Shown: one piece after another, positions 53,190 through 60,424 of the stretch | Position numbering within the stretch: the first letter of the stretch is position 1 | Layout of the letters: every line of letters starts with the position of its first letter | From: Methylohalobius sp. | GTDB lineage: Bacteria > Pseudomonadota > Gammaproteobacteria > Methylococcales > Methylothermaceae | Direction of reading: 5' to 3' | NCBI GenBank assembly: GCA_026415315.1 | Contig: JAOAHI010000004.1 | Span: forward strand, 45,385-109,384 | DNA length: 64,000 nt | Made by a program: the position numbers and the translations under genes | Notes under the pieces: generated by a model | Told to the model about the DNA's origin: nothing | The model's input: only the letters and a program-made list of their open reading frames with translations | Databases searched by the model: none

Positions 53190-54185
53190 TTAGCGCAACA
53201 CCGCGTGTTTGTCCCAGTTCACCCTCTTCTGCAAGAGCAGCATCAGACGGTCTAGGCCAAATCCGATGATGCCGATAGTGAACACAGCCACGAGAATTCG
53301 GGCGAGCGAGTCGGAGCTGCCGTTTTGGAACTCGTCCCAAACGAATTTGCCAAGCCCCGGGTTCTGGGCCAGCATCTCGGAAGCGATCAGCACCATCCAG
53401 CCTATCCCCAAAGAGATGCGCAGTCCGGTAAAGATCATGGGGATCGCCCATGGCAAAACGATCTTGGTCGTTCTGGTCCAAGCGCCTAAGCGCAACACTC
53501 GGCTTACATTGAGTAAGTCTCGGCTGACCGAGGAAACTCCAACCGCGGTGTTGATCAGAGTGGGCCACAAGCAGCACAGCGCTACTGTAATAGACGAGGT
53601 GAGATACGCCTTGGAGAACACGGGATCGCTTGCGGTATACAGAGCTGAGACAATCAATGTCACCAGCGGTAGCCAGGCGAGCGGTGAGACCGGTCGGAAG
53701 ACCTGGATCAAGGGGTTGAGCGCTAAATACAAAATACGACTTTGGCCGATGAGGACCCCCAACGGGATGGCGAGCATAGAGGCTAAGAGAAAGCCGGTCG
53801 CCACCGTTTTGAGGCTGGTTTGAATCTGATCGACGAAGGTAGGGCGGCCTGGGTATTTGCGCGCTTTTAAGCGTTCGATTTCAGCCGCCGGTACCCCCTC
53901 AGCTTGGGCCTGGGCTAGACGAACTTTAAGCCTGTGATAGAAATCCCTTTCTCTTTGCCGTTCAGTCATATGTTCCTCAAGAAGCGCTGCTGCTTGGTCT
54001 AATACTTGGGAGGGCCCAGGAAAAGCTCCAAGCTGCGTGTGGATCTTTTGCGCGATGGCCGCCCACAGCCCAACGAAAGCCAAAATAGAGAGAAACGGGA
54101 CAATCAGTTTTTCCAGCGCTTGCTGTGGCGTTGGCCAGGCAAGCCATTTTGCGTTAAGTTTGGAAGAAACCGCTTGGCTACTCAT
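53190..54185 (-). CDS. nrtB: Nitrate ABC transporter permease
   Basis: A 331-residue inner-membrane permease with six or seven helices. The EAA-type loop is seen around NVSRVLRLGAWTRTTKIVLPWAIPMIFTGLRI-like sequence and is followed by GWMVLIASEML. A long N-terminal insertion (about 60-115) with many charged residues is typical of NrtB relatives. I choose the ATG at 54185 (GGAG upstream, 14 bases after nrtA) over the in-frame upstream start at 54227, which lies inside nrtA. Confidence 0.9.
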   Translation of the reverse strand: MSSQAVSSKLNAKWLAWPTPQQALEKLIVPFLSILAFVGLWAAIAQKIHTQLGAFPGPSQVLDQAAALLEEHMTERQRERDFYHRLKVRLAQAQAEGVPAAEIERLKARKYPGRPTFVDQIQTSLKTVATGFLLASMLAIPLGVLIGQSRILYLALNPLIQVFRPVSPLAWLPLVTLIVSALYTASDPVFSKAYLTSSITVALCCLWPTLINTAVGVSSVSRDLLNVSRVLRLGAWTRTTKIVLPWAIPMIFTGLRISLGIGWMVLIASEMLAQNPGLGKFVWDEFQNGSSDSLARILVAVFTIGIIGFGLDRLMLLLQKRVNWDKHAVLR

Positions 54186-54198
54186 ACATTCTCTCCGT

Positions 54199-55551
54199 TC
54201 AGATTTTGTCTTGACCTTTGAGGCCAATAGCGAACTTTTCTAGGTAAGCGTTGGGATGTTGGGCGTCGAATACCACCCCGTCGATGAACTCGCTCTGAGG
54301 CGGTTTGAACCCCGTTTCTTTGGCAAAATCGGGGAAATCCGAAGGTTTCATCTTGCCCTCGGCAATCAGCGCCTCCGCCGCTTTTTGGTAGATGTCGGGC
54401 CGATAGACCTTTTTGGCGATTTGAAAATACCACTCATCGGGCTTGTATTCGGGAATCTGCCCCCAGCGCCGCATCTGAGTGAGGTACCAGATCGCATCCG
54501 AGTAATACGGGTAAGTGGCGTGGTAGCGAAAGAACACGTTAAAGTCAGGAAGCGAGCGCTTATCGCCCTTTTCGAATTCAAAAGTGCCCGTCATAGAATT
54601 AGCGATCACCTCGTAATCGGCTCCCACGTAATTGGGTTGAGATAGGATCTTGACCGCCTCGGGCCGGTTTTGTGGCTCATCTAGCCACTTTCCTGCCCGA
54701 ATCAAGGCCTTGACGATGCGCACGGCGGTGTTGGGATAAAGATCGACGAACTGTTGGGTCAGCGCAAAGGCCTTGTCTGGAATGTGGCGCGCGATCTCGT
54801 AATTGGTGACAACCGGCACGCCTATCCCCTTAAACACCGCCTGCTGGTTCCAGGGCTCGCCCACACAGTAGCCGTCGATGGTGCCGGCCGCCAGGGTGGC
54901 CGGCATCTGCGGCGGGGGGGTGACTGATAGCAATACCTCCGCTTTCAACGTCCCGGAAGTATCGCCTTTGTGGGGGGCGTAGTACCCCGGGTGCACGCCG
55001 CCGGCAGCAAGCCAATACCGCAGCTCGTAATTGTGCGTGGAAACGGGGAAAACCATCCCGAAGCTAAGAGATTTTCCTTGAGCGCGGCGCTTTTCCAAGA
55101 TGGGTTTGAGCGCTTTGGCGTGAATGGGGTGTTGAGGTTTGCCATCGGCTTGCTTGGGGATAAACGGCTTCATCTCTTGCCAGATGGCATTGGAAACCGT
55201 AATTGCACTGCCGTTTAAATCGAGGGTAAGAGGAACAACGAGATCAGCTTGGGTCCCATAGCCGATGGCCGTCGCCAAGGGCTGGGCAAAAAGCATGTGG
55301 GCCCCATCCAAGCGTCCCTCAATTACCCCATCGAGCAACACCTTCCAGTTGGACTGCGCCTCTAGCGTCACGTATAGGCCTTCGTCTTCGAAAAAGCCTT
55401 TTTCATAGGCAATGGCCAATGGGGCCATGTCGGTGAGCTTGATGAAGCCTAACTTCAATTCCTCCTTCTCTGGAGGGCCAAGCTCGGCCAAACTGACCGC
55501 CGAAAGCAAAAGCCCACCTACCAGAACAAACAAAGCTCTCAAAAACCCCAT
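54199..55551 (-). CDS. nrtA: Nitrate ABC transporter periplasmic substrate-binding protein
   Basis: A 450-residue NrtA-type binding protein with a Sec signal peptide (about 1-23). Diagnostic blocks are [51 protein letters not shown] and the [14 protein letters not shown] nitrate-site segment. The length matches NrtA. It leads the nrtA-nrtB-nrtD-porin operon, preceded by a sigma-54 promoter and a leader hairpin. GGGGGAAAGCG precedes the ATG. Confidence 0.93.
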   Translation of the reverse strand: MGFLRALFVLVGGLLLSAVSLAELGPPEKEELKLGFIKLTDMAPLAIAYEKGFFEDEGLYVTLEAQSNWKVLLDGVIEGRLDGAHMLFAQPLATAIGYGTQADLVVPLTLDLNGSAITVSNAIWQEMKPFIPKQADGKPQHPIHAKALKPILEKRRAQGKSLSFGMVFPVSTHNYELRYWLAAGGVHPGYYAPHKGDTSGTLKAEVLLSVTPPPQMPATLAAGTIDGYCVGEPWNQQAVFKGIGVPVVTNYEIARHIPDKAFALTQQFVDLYPNTAVRIVKALIRAGKWLDEPQNRPEAVKILSQPNYVGADYEVIANSMTGTFEFEKGDKRSLPDFNVFFRYHATYPYYSDAIWYLTQMRRWGQIPEYKPDEWYFQIAKKVYRPDIYQKAAEALIAEGKMKPSDFPDFAKETGFKPPQSEFIDGVVFDAQHPNAYLEKFAIGLKGQDKI

Positions 55552-55598
55552 CGCTTTCCCCCTTTACTTACTTGCTGGTAAATGAAAAGACGCCTCGC

Positions 55599-55638
55599 AT
55601 CCCAACTCGATCGCTTGGGATCATGGACGCCGTTGTCC
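55599..55638 (-). promoter_or_regulatory. nrtA leader with candidate NasT/ANTAR-type RNA hairpins
   Basis: Reading toward nrtA, the transcript would contain GGAC-AACGGC-GTCC (55638-55625), a four-base-pair stem closed by a hexaloop with A at position 1 and G at position 4, as in known ANTAR targets. It then has ATCCCAA/TTGGGAT (55621-55599) with a nine-base loop. A TTTT run follows about ten bases later. Such leaders work by antitermination in nitrate assimilation operons. The second loop does not fit the hexaloop rule, so the two-hairpin motif is incomplete by eye. Confidence 0.5.
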
Positions 55639-55650
55639 TAAAGGTTAACA

Positions 55651-55666
55651 AGCATGTTTCGTGCCA
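55651..55666 (-). promoter_or_regulatory. Sigma-54 (-24/-12) promoter of the nrt operon
   Basis: The minus strand reads TGGCACGAAACATGCT, matching the sigma-54 consensus at the invariant GG and GC with correct 10-base spacing and at most other positions. The predicted start (about 55640) lies just before the leader hairpin, so promoter and leader agree with each other. Confidence 0.7.
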
Positions 55667-55707
55667 CAGTTAAACAACTAGGGCTTCTGTGACTATTTTT
55701 GATGATT

Positions 55708-55724
55708 TGCCCAAATCAAGTGCA
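55708..55724 (-). promoter_or_regulatory. Possible NtrC-binding site upstream of the nrt promoter
   Basis: TGCACTTGATTTGGGCA matches the 17-base NtrC palindrome TGCACCAWWWTGGTGCA at about 12 positions. It lies roughly 45 bases upstream of the -24 element, closer than many NtrC enhancers. It would fit nitrogen control of a sigma-54 promoter. Confidence 0.35.
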
Positions 55725-55738
55725 CAATTGCCCGTAAA

Positions 55739-56011
55739 TAAGAAGAGGACAACAGGAAGCAAGAGCGTGAGGGACGAAACCTAAAGGCCACATGCCTCTC
55801 TGAGAATATCAACCATATTAATTAAGGCCACTCGCTATTCCGAAGCGATACAAACGTGAGTAAGAACTTGCCCTGGACAAGCAAAGCTTTCAGCGCTTTT
55901 GGCCTGCAAAGACGCTTAAGGTACGCAAAAACAATTGCCCTCCTTATCTGAATTGGATCCCATGCGCGAAAGCCGACCCAATTTGGGTCATCCTGCGCCA
56001 TCACACAGCAT
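55739..56011. other. Gene-free stretch between nrt control region and nasT remnant
   Basis: I see no coding region here with family resemblance or a ribosome-binding site. The short minus-strand frame at 55822-56004 has neither. No RNA gene or repeat was recognised. Confidence 0.4.
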
Positions 56012-56457
56012 TTATCGAGTGATTTCCCCGTGTTCTACCAATCTCTTGGCCATCTCAACCAACTTTAACCTGGAGTTCATGGCTGTGTTGCGCAATGAAC
56101 TGAATGCTTCTTCTTCACTTAAGCCTTGAACTATCAATAAATCTCCAGCCTTTTCGACCAGTTTGCGCTCAGACCCTCGCCGGCGCAGTTGGGTCAGTTC
56201 GCGTTTAAGATGTACGATTTCGCCAAATCTTAAGCTAGCCGTCTTGATGGCAGGCAGGATGAGCTCTTTGGAAAAGCGGCCGACGACCACAGTGGCTCCA
56301 CTCTAAGGACGACATCGCTTTCCGCTGGCACTGCTTGGACACAGAGCGCTTTCGTATCGGGCAAATAGGCACCGATGCGAAAGTCGATCGCATTTTTTAA
56401 GGCTTCTTGCCAAGCGAAGAGGCGTTCAGGAGGAGCTATGAGCAGAATTTGGCGCAT
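56012..56457 (-). pseudogene. nasT: NasT-type ANTAR antiterminator, split by frameshift and shortened
   Basis: The 5' part (56230-56457) encodes about 55 residues like the start of a NasT receiver domain (ILLIAPPERLFAWQEALK). The 3' part in another frame (56012-56290 and a few codons upstream) encodes GATVVVGRF and a full ANTAR domain with RKLVEKAGDLLIVQGLSEEEAF and SLRNTAM. The join near 56300 needs a frameshift, and the receiver is also about 40-60 residues short compared with NasT, so it looks like internal deletion plus frameshift. A GTG at 56290 with GGAG five bases upstream could still start a 92-residue ANTAR-only protein. It lies between nrt and nir genes, where a nitrate-responsive antiterminator is expected. 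Confidence 0.65.
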
Positions 56458-56551
56458 ATCCTAGCATGCTCGGTTGACTCACTGGGTTTTAGGCAATTTG
56501 TTGCATGCCGATATTCATCTTGGGGCAAGGAGCACCATCTCTGAGCAGGTT

Positions 56552-56564
56552 TTAACCCGGTTAA
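56552..56564. repeat. Palindrome TTAACC-C-GGTTAA upstream of nirB
   Basis: A perfect six-base inverted repeat around a single C lies about 75 bases before the nirB start. It might be an operator. A weak GG-N10-GC sigma-54-like arrangement (56567-56582) follows it. Confidence 0.25.
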
Positions 56565-56637
56565 GCTGGGCTAATGTGGGCTTTAAATGTGGCGCGACTT
56601 TTGCCTAAAAGAACTCAAGATTAATTCAAGATTACTG

Positions 56638-59202
56638 ATGACGCTTGGTATGCAGCGCAAAAAACTCGTTGTAATCGGCAACGGCATGGTGGGTCATCAT
56701 TTCATCGAGGCGTTGGTACAGTCTCCATGCCGGAATGAGTTTGAGTTGGTAGTTTTTGGTGAGGAGCCGCGCCCCGCGTATGACCGGGTACACCTAACCT
56801 CGTATTTTGCCACCCGCAATCCCAATGATCTGGCGCTGACTAACCTAGACTTCTATCGAAGTCACCAGGTCACCTTATACCTTGGGGAGAGGGTGATCGA
56901 GATCGACCGCTCTAGAAAAACAGTCTATTCGCAGCACGGCCGCGCGGAATCCTACGATCTGTTGGTGTTGGCTACCGGTTCTTATCCCTTCGTTCCGCCC
57001 ATTCCCGGCCATGACCGACCAGCGTGTTTAGTCTATCGCACCCTTGAAGACCTGGAAGCCATTATCGCAGAGGCCGCAATCAGCCGCCGCGGGGTAGTCA
57101 TCGGTGGCGGATTGCTTGGGCTGGAGGCAGCCAAGGCGCTTATGGATTTGGGCTTAGAGACCCACGTCGTAGAGTTCGCCCCGCGCCTGATGGCGGTGCA
57201 ACTGGACGAAGAGGGCGGCGCCATGCTGCGGCGTAAAGTGGAGGCCTTGGGGCTAATCGTGCATGCCAGCAAGAACACCCAAGCTATCGCTGAGGGAAGT
57301 TTTTACCGCCACCGTTTGGAGTTCGCCGACGGCGACTGTTTGGAGGCCGACCTGGTGGTCTTTTCGGCCGGCATTCGCCCCCGGGATGAGTTGGCCCGCA
57401 AAGCGGGGCTCGAAGTGGGCCCGCGCGGTGGCATCGTGGTGGATGATTGCCTGCGAACTTCCGATCCTGAGATTTACGCTATAGGCGAGTGCGCTTTATG
57501 GAACAATCAGATCTTTGGCCTAGTGGCGCCGGGCTATCACATGGCCAAAGTGCTGGTCGGCCACTTAAATGGCCAAACTACCTATTTCGCTGGCGCCGAT
57601 CTCTCCACCAAACTCAAGCTGATGGGAGTAGAGGTAGGCGCTATTGGCGATTCCCACGGGCGCACTCCGGGGGCTCGAGACTTTGTTTATAAGAATGAAT
57701 GCAGCGGGATATACAAGCGCCTAATCGTCAGCAGCGATGGTCAAAAGCTGCTCGGGGCAGTGCTGGTGGGAGATACCGAACCATACGATGCGCTGTTGCA
57801 GTATTATCGTAGCGGCCTAGACCTTCCCCAACAACCGGAAAGCCTCATCTTACCCGCTCTGCACGGGAAGTCCGGCGGGCTTGGGCCGGACGCGCTTCCC
57901 GCCAGTGCTACCATTTGTTCTTGCCATAACGTCAGCAAAGAACGCATCCTCGAACTGATCGACCAGGGCGTGGAGGCATTGGCCGACATCAAGGCAACGA
58001 CCCGGGCTTCCACCGGCTGCGGCGGCTGCGCTGGGCTGCTCAAATCGGTAGTAGAAGCGGAGCTCAAAAAGCGTGGAGTACAGGTGAAAAAAGACCTGTG
58101 CGAGCATTTTCCCTACAGCCGCCAAGAGCTTTACCACATCATTCGCACCGAAGAGATTCACACCTTCGACGAGCTTTTAACTAAGCACGGACAAGGGCTA
58201 GGCTGTGACGTGTGCAAGCCAGCGGTAGCCTCGATTTTGGCTTCCTATTGGAACGAATACGTGCTCTCGGACAGGCACTTTAAGCTCCAAGACACCAACG
58301 ACTTTCGTCTAGCCAATATGCAAAAAGACGGCACGTATTCGGTCGTGCCCCGCATTCCCGGCGGTGAGATTACCCCCGACAAGCTCATCATTTTGGGCGA
58401 GGTGGCGAAAAAATACGGACTGTATACCAAAATCACCGGCGCTCAGCGGATCGATCTGTTCGGCGCACGGCTAGAGCAACTTCCTTTGATTTGGAAAGAC
58501 TTGGTGGAAGCCGGTTTTGAATCCGGCCACGCGTATGCCAAAGCTTTGCGCACAGTCAAATCCTGTGTGGGTTCGACCTGGTGCCGCTATGGGGTCCAAG
58601 ATAGCGTAGGCTTGGCGATCCTGCTCGAGAACCGTTACAAGGGCCTGCGTGCTCCCCACAAAATTAAAATGGCCGTCTCCGGTTGTACCCGCGAGTGCGC
58701 CGAAGCCCAGGGCAAAGACGTAGGCGTGATCGCCACCGACAAGGGTTGGAACCTGTACGTATGCGGCAACGGGGGCATGAAGCCGCGCCACGCCGACTTG
58801 TTCGCCACCGACTTGGATACCGACACCCTGATCCAGTACATCGACCGTTTTTTGATGTTCTATGTGCGCACCGCCGATCGCCTGCAACGCACTGCGGTAT
58901 GGCTGGAGAACCTCGAAGGCGGCTTAGAGTACCTGCGCGAAGTAATTATCGAAGACAAGTTGGGCATTTGCGCTGAGCTAGAGCAGCAGATGCAACGCAT
59001 CATCGCCAGCTATGAGTGCGAGTGGAAAAAAACTCTCGAAAACGAAGAAATCTTGCGAAAGCGGTTCCGCTTCTTCGTCAACAGCGATGCAACCGACGAT
59101 AACGTAGTTTTTGTCACAGAGCGGGGCCAGATCAGGCCGGCCACTTTAGAGGAGAAAAAGCGCCTTAAGGAAATTCCGCTTGAACTGGAGGCAGCTTCGT
59201 GA
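56638..59202 (+). CDS. nirB: Assimilatory nitrite reductase (NAD(P)H) large subunit
   Basis: An 854-residue siroheme nitrite reductase that reduces nitrite to ammonium. Residues 1 to about 300 form an FAD/NAD(P)H oxidoreductase domain (VVIGNGMVGHHFIEAL, GVVIGGGLLGLEAAKAL). A BFD-like [2Fe-2S] domain has CSCHNVS and GCGGCAGL (about 426-470). The siroheme/[4Fe-4S] ligands are in KSCVGSTWCRYG (about 641) and SGCTRECAEAQGKDVGV (about 681). The frame opens at 56587. I prefer the ATG at 56638, or 56650, because the family begins at MQRKKLVVIG. Its stop overlaps the nirD start by four bases. Confidence 0.95.
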   Translation: MTLGMQRKKLVVIGNGMVGHHFIEALVQSPCRNEFELVVFGEEPRPAYDRVHLTSYFATRNPNDLALTNLDFYRSHQVTLYLGERVIEIDRSRKTVYSQHGRAESYDLLVLATGSYPFVPPIPGHDRPACLVYRTLEDLEAIIAEAAISRRGVVIGGGLLGLEAAKALMDLGLETHVVEFAPRLMAVQLDEEGGAMLRRKVEALGLIVHASKNTQAIAEGSFYRHRLEFADGDCLEADLVVFSAGIRPRDELARKAGLEVGPRGGIVVDDCLRTSDPEIYAIGECALWNNQIFGLVAPGYHMAKVLVGHLNGQTTYFAGADLSTKLKLMGVEVGAIGDSHGRTPGARDFVYKNECSGIYKRLIVSSDGQKLLGAVLVGDTEPYDALLQYYRSGLDLPQQPESLILPALHGKSGGLGPDALPASATICSCHNVSKERILELIDQGVEALADIKATTRASTGCGGCAGLLKSVVEAELKKRGVQVKKDLCEHFPYSRQELYHIIRTEEIHTFDELLTKHGQGLGCDVCKPAVASILASYWNEYVLSDRHFKLQDTNDFRLANMQKDGTYSVVPRIPGGEITPDKLIILGEVAKKYGLYTKITGAQRIDLFGARLEQLPLIWKDLVEAGFESGHAYAKALRTVKSCVGSTWCRYGVQDSVGLAILLENRYKGLRAPHKIKMAVSGCTRECAEAQGKDVGVIATDKGWNLYVCGNGGMKPRHADLFATDLDTDTLIQYIDRFLMFYVRTADRLQRTAVWLENLEGGLEYLREVIIEDKLGICAELEQQMQRIIASYECEWKKTLENEEILRKRFRFFVNSDATDDNVVFVTERGQIRPATLEEKKRLKEIPLELEAAS

Positions 59203-59540
59203 CCGAGCCCACCGTTTGGATCCGCGTCTGTACGTTGAAAGACCTGGAGCCGGATGCGGGGGTGTGCGCTTTGGTCGAAGGCGAGCAAGTGGCGATCTTT
59301 TATCTCCCTAGAATCGATCAGGTGTACGCTATAAGCAACTTCGACCCGTTCAGCGGGGCCAATGTGCTCGCGCGGGGGTTGACCGGCAGCCTAGGCGGAG
59401 AACCCGTGGTCGCCTCGCCGATCTACAAGCAACACTTTAGCTTAAAAACCGGCCGTTGCTTGGAGGATGGCCAGGTGGCTGTGCCTACCTATCCGGTGCG
59501 GATCGTCCACGATTGGGTGGAGGTAGGAGTGAGCAAATGA
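59199..59540 (+). CDS. nirD: Nitrite reductase small subunit NirD
   Basis: A 113-residue Rieske-fold subunit without the Rieske Cys/His ligands, as in most NirD proteins. It shows VCTLKDLEPDAGVCALVEG, the FYLPRIDQVYAISNFDPFSGA block and SPIYKQHFSLKTGRCLEDG. It overlaps nirB by four bases (GTGA) and the next gene by ATGA, so three proteins are translationally coupled. It supports electron flow or stability in the nitrite reductase complex. Confidence 0.94.
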   Translation: MTEPTVWIRVCTLKDLEPDAGVCALVEGEQVAIFYLPRIDQVYAISNFDPFSGANVLARGLTGSLGGEPVVASPIYKQHFSLKTGRCLEDGQVAVPTYPVRIVHDWVEVGVSK

Positions 59541-60424
59541 CCGAGCTTGCGTTTTACATCGCCGATGCTTTTACCGACCAGCCGTTCGACGGGGCACAGG
59601 TGGCGGTCTTTCCCGCAGCAGATGCCCTAAGCGACGAGAAAAAACAGATTTTAGCTTCGGAGATCAACCTACCGCTGAGCGTGTTTCTTGCTCCGGCCGA
59701 AGGGGGATACAAAGCGCGCTTTTTTACTCCGCACCGCGAATTGCCGTTCGCTGCTCAGGGCTTGGTTGCGGCCGGGTTTGTGCTAGCCCGGTTAGGAACG
59801 CAGGAAGAGACGTGGATCGAGACCAAGGAAGGAAAAGTGTTGCTGCGCTTTTTACATCGGGAAGGCCAGTTAGAACGGGTCGCTTTGACATTGACCGCCT
59901 ATCCCATCGTGGAGGCGTTTGCCCCACCAATAGAAGAGCTGGCGGCGATGTTGGGGTTAAAGACCTTGCATTTCGAGATCAAGCGGTATTATCCCAAAAT
60001 CGCCGCCTGTGGTCGGCCGTTTTTAATCGTGCCTCTGAAATCGCAACAACTGGTACGTCAAGCGCGCTTTGACTATTCAGCTTGGGCTGGGTCGGCCGCG
60101 CCGATGACTGCAGCTCAGGAAATCCTGCTATTTAGCGCCCGTACCCAAGCGCCAGAGGCCGATTTTCACGCCCGTCTGGTCGGACCGGACATAGGCCCCA
60201 AAGACGATCCCCCCATTGGGGAGGCAATACCGGCGTTTTGCGCCTATTTGGCCTCTTTTCCCGAGTTGCGCCATGGAACCTATGCCTTCACCGTAGAACG
60301 CGGCAGCAAAGAGAGCCGGCGCAGCTTGTTATACCTGGAAATGGACCATAAAGGCCAAGACCGCCTGGAAATGCGCATCGGCGGTCAAGCTGCAATCAGC
60401 GGCGTTGGACACTTGTTTGTGTGA
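59537..60424 (+). CDS. PhzF-fold protein with altered catalytic residues, coupled to nirBD
   Basis: A 295-residue PhzF/diaminopimelate-epimerase-fold protein starting MTELAFYIADAFTDQPFDG. PhzF isomerases usually have NLSE with the catalytic Glu and PFCGHAT with a His. Here the first reads INLPLSVFL with Leu for Glu and the second ELPFAAQGLVAAG with Gln for His. The C-terminal VERGSKESRRSLLYLEM and IGGQAAISGVG blocks match the fold. It starts by ATGA overlap with nirD, so a role tied to nitrite reduction is likely but unknown. It converges on nasA with a 29-base overlap. Confidence 0.8.
   Translation: MTELAFYIADAFTDQPFDGAQVAVFPAADALSDEKKQILASEINLPLSVFLAPAEGGYKARFFTPHRELPFAAQGLVAAGFVLARLGTQEETWIETKEGKVLLRFLHREGQLERVALTLTAYPIVEAFAPPIEELAAMLGLKTLHFEIKRYYPKIAACGRPFLIVPLKSQQLVRQARFDYSAWAGSAAPMTAAQEILLFSARTQAPEADFHARLVGPDIGPKDDPPIGEAIPAFCAYLASFPELRHGTYAFTVERGSKESRRSLLYLEMDHKGQDRLEMRIGGQAAISGVGHLFV

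Noticed and set aside
55822..56004. 60-codon minus-strand open frame
   Set aside because: No recognisable family and no ribosome-binding site.
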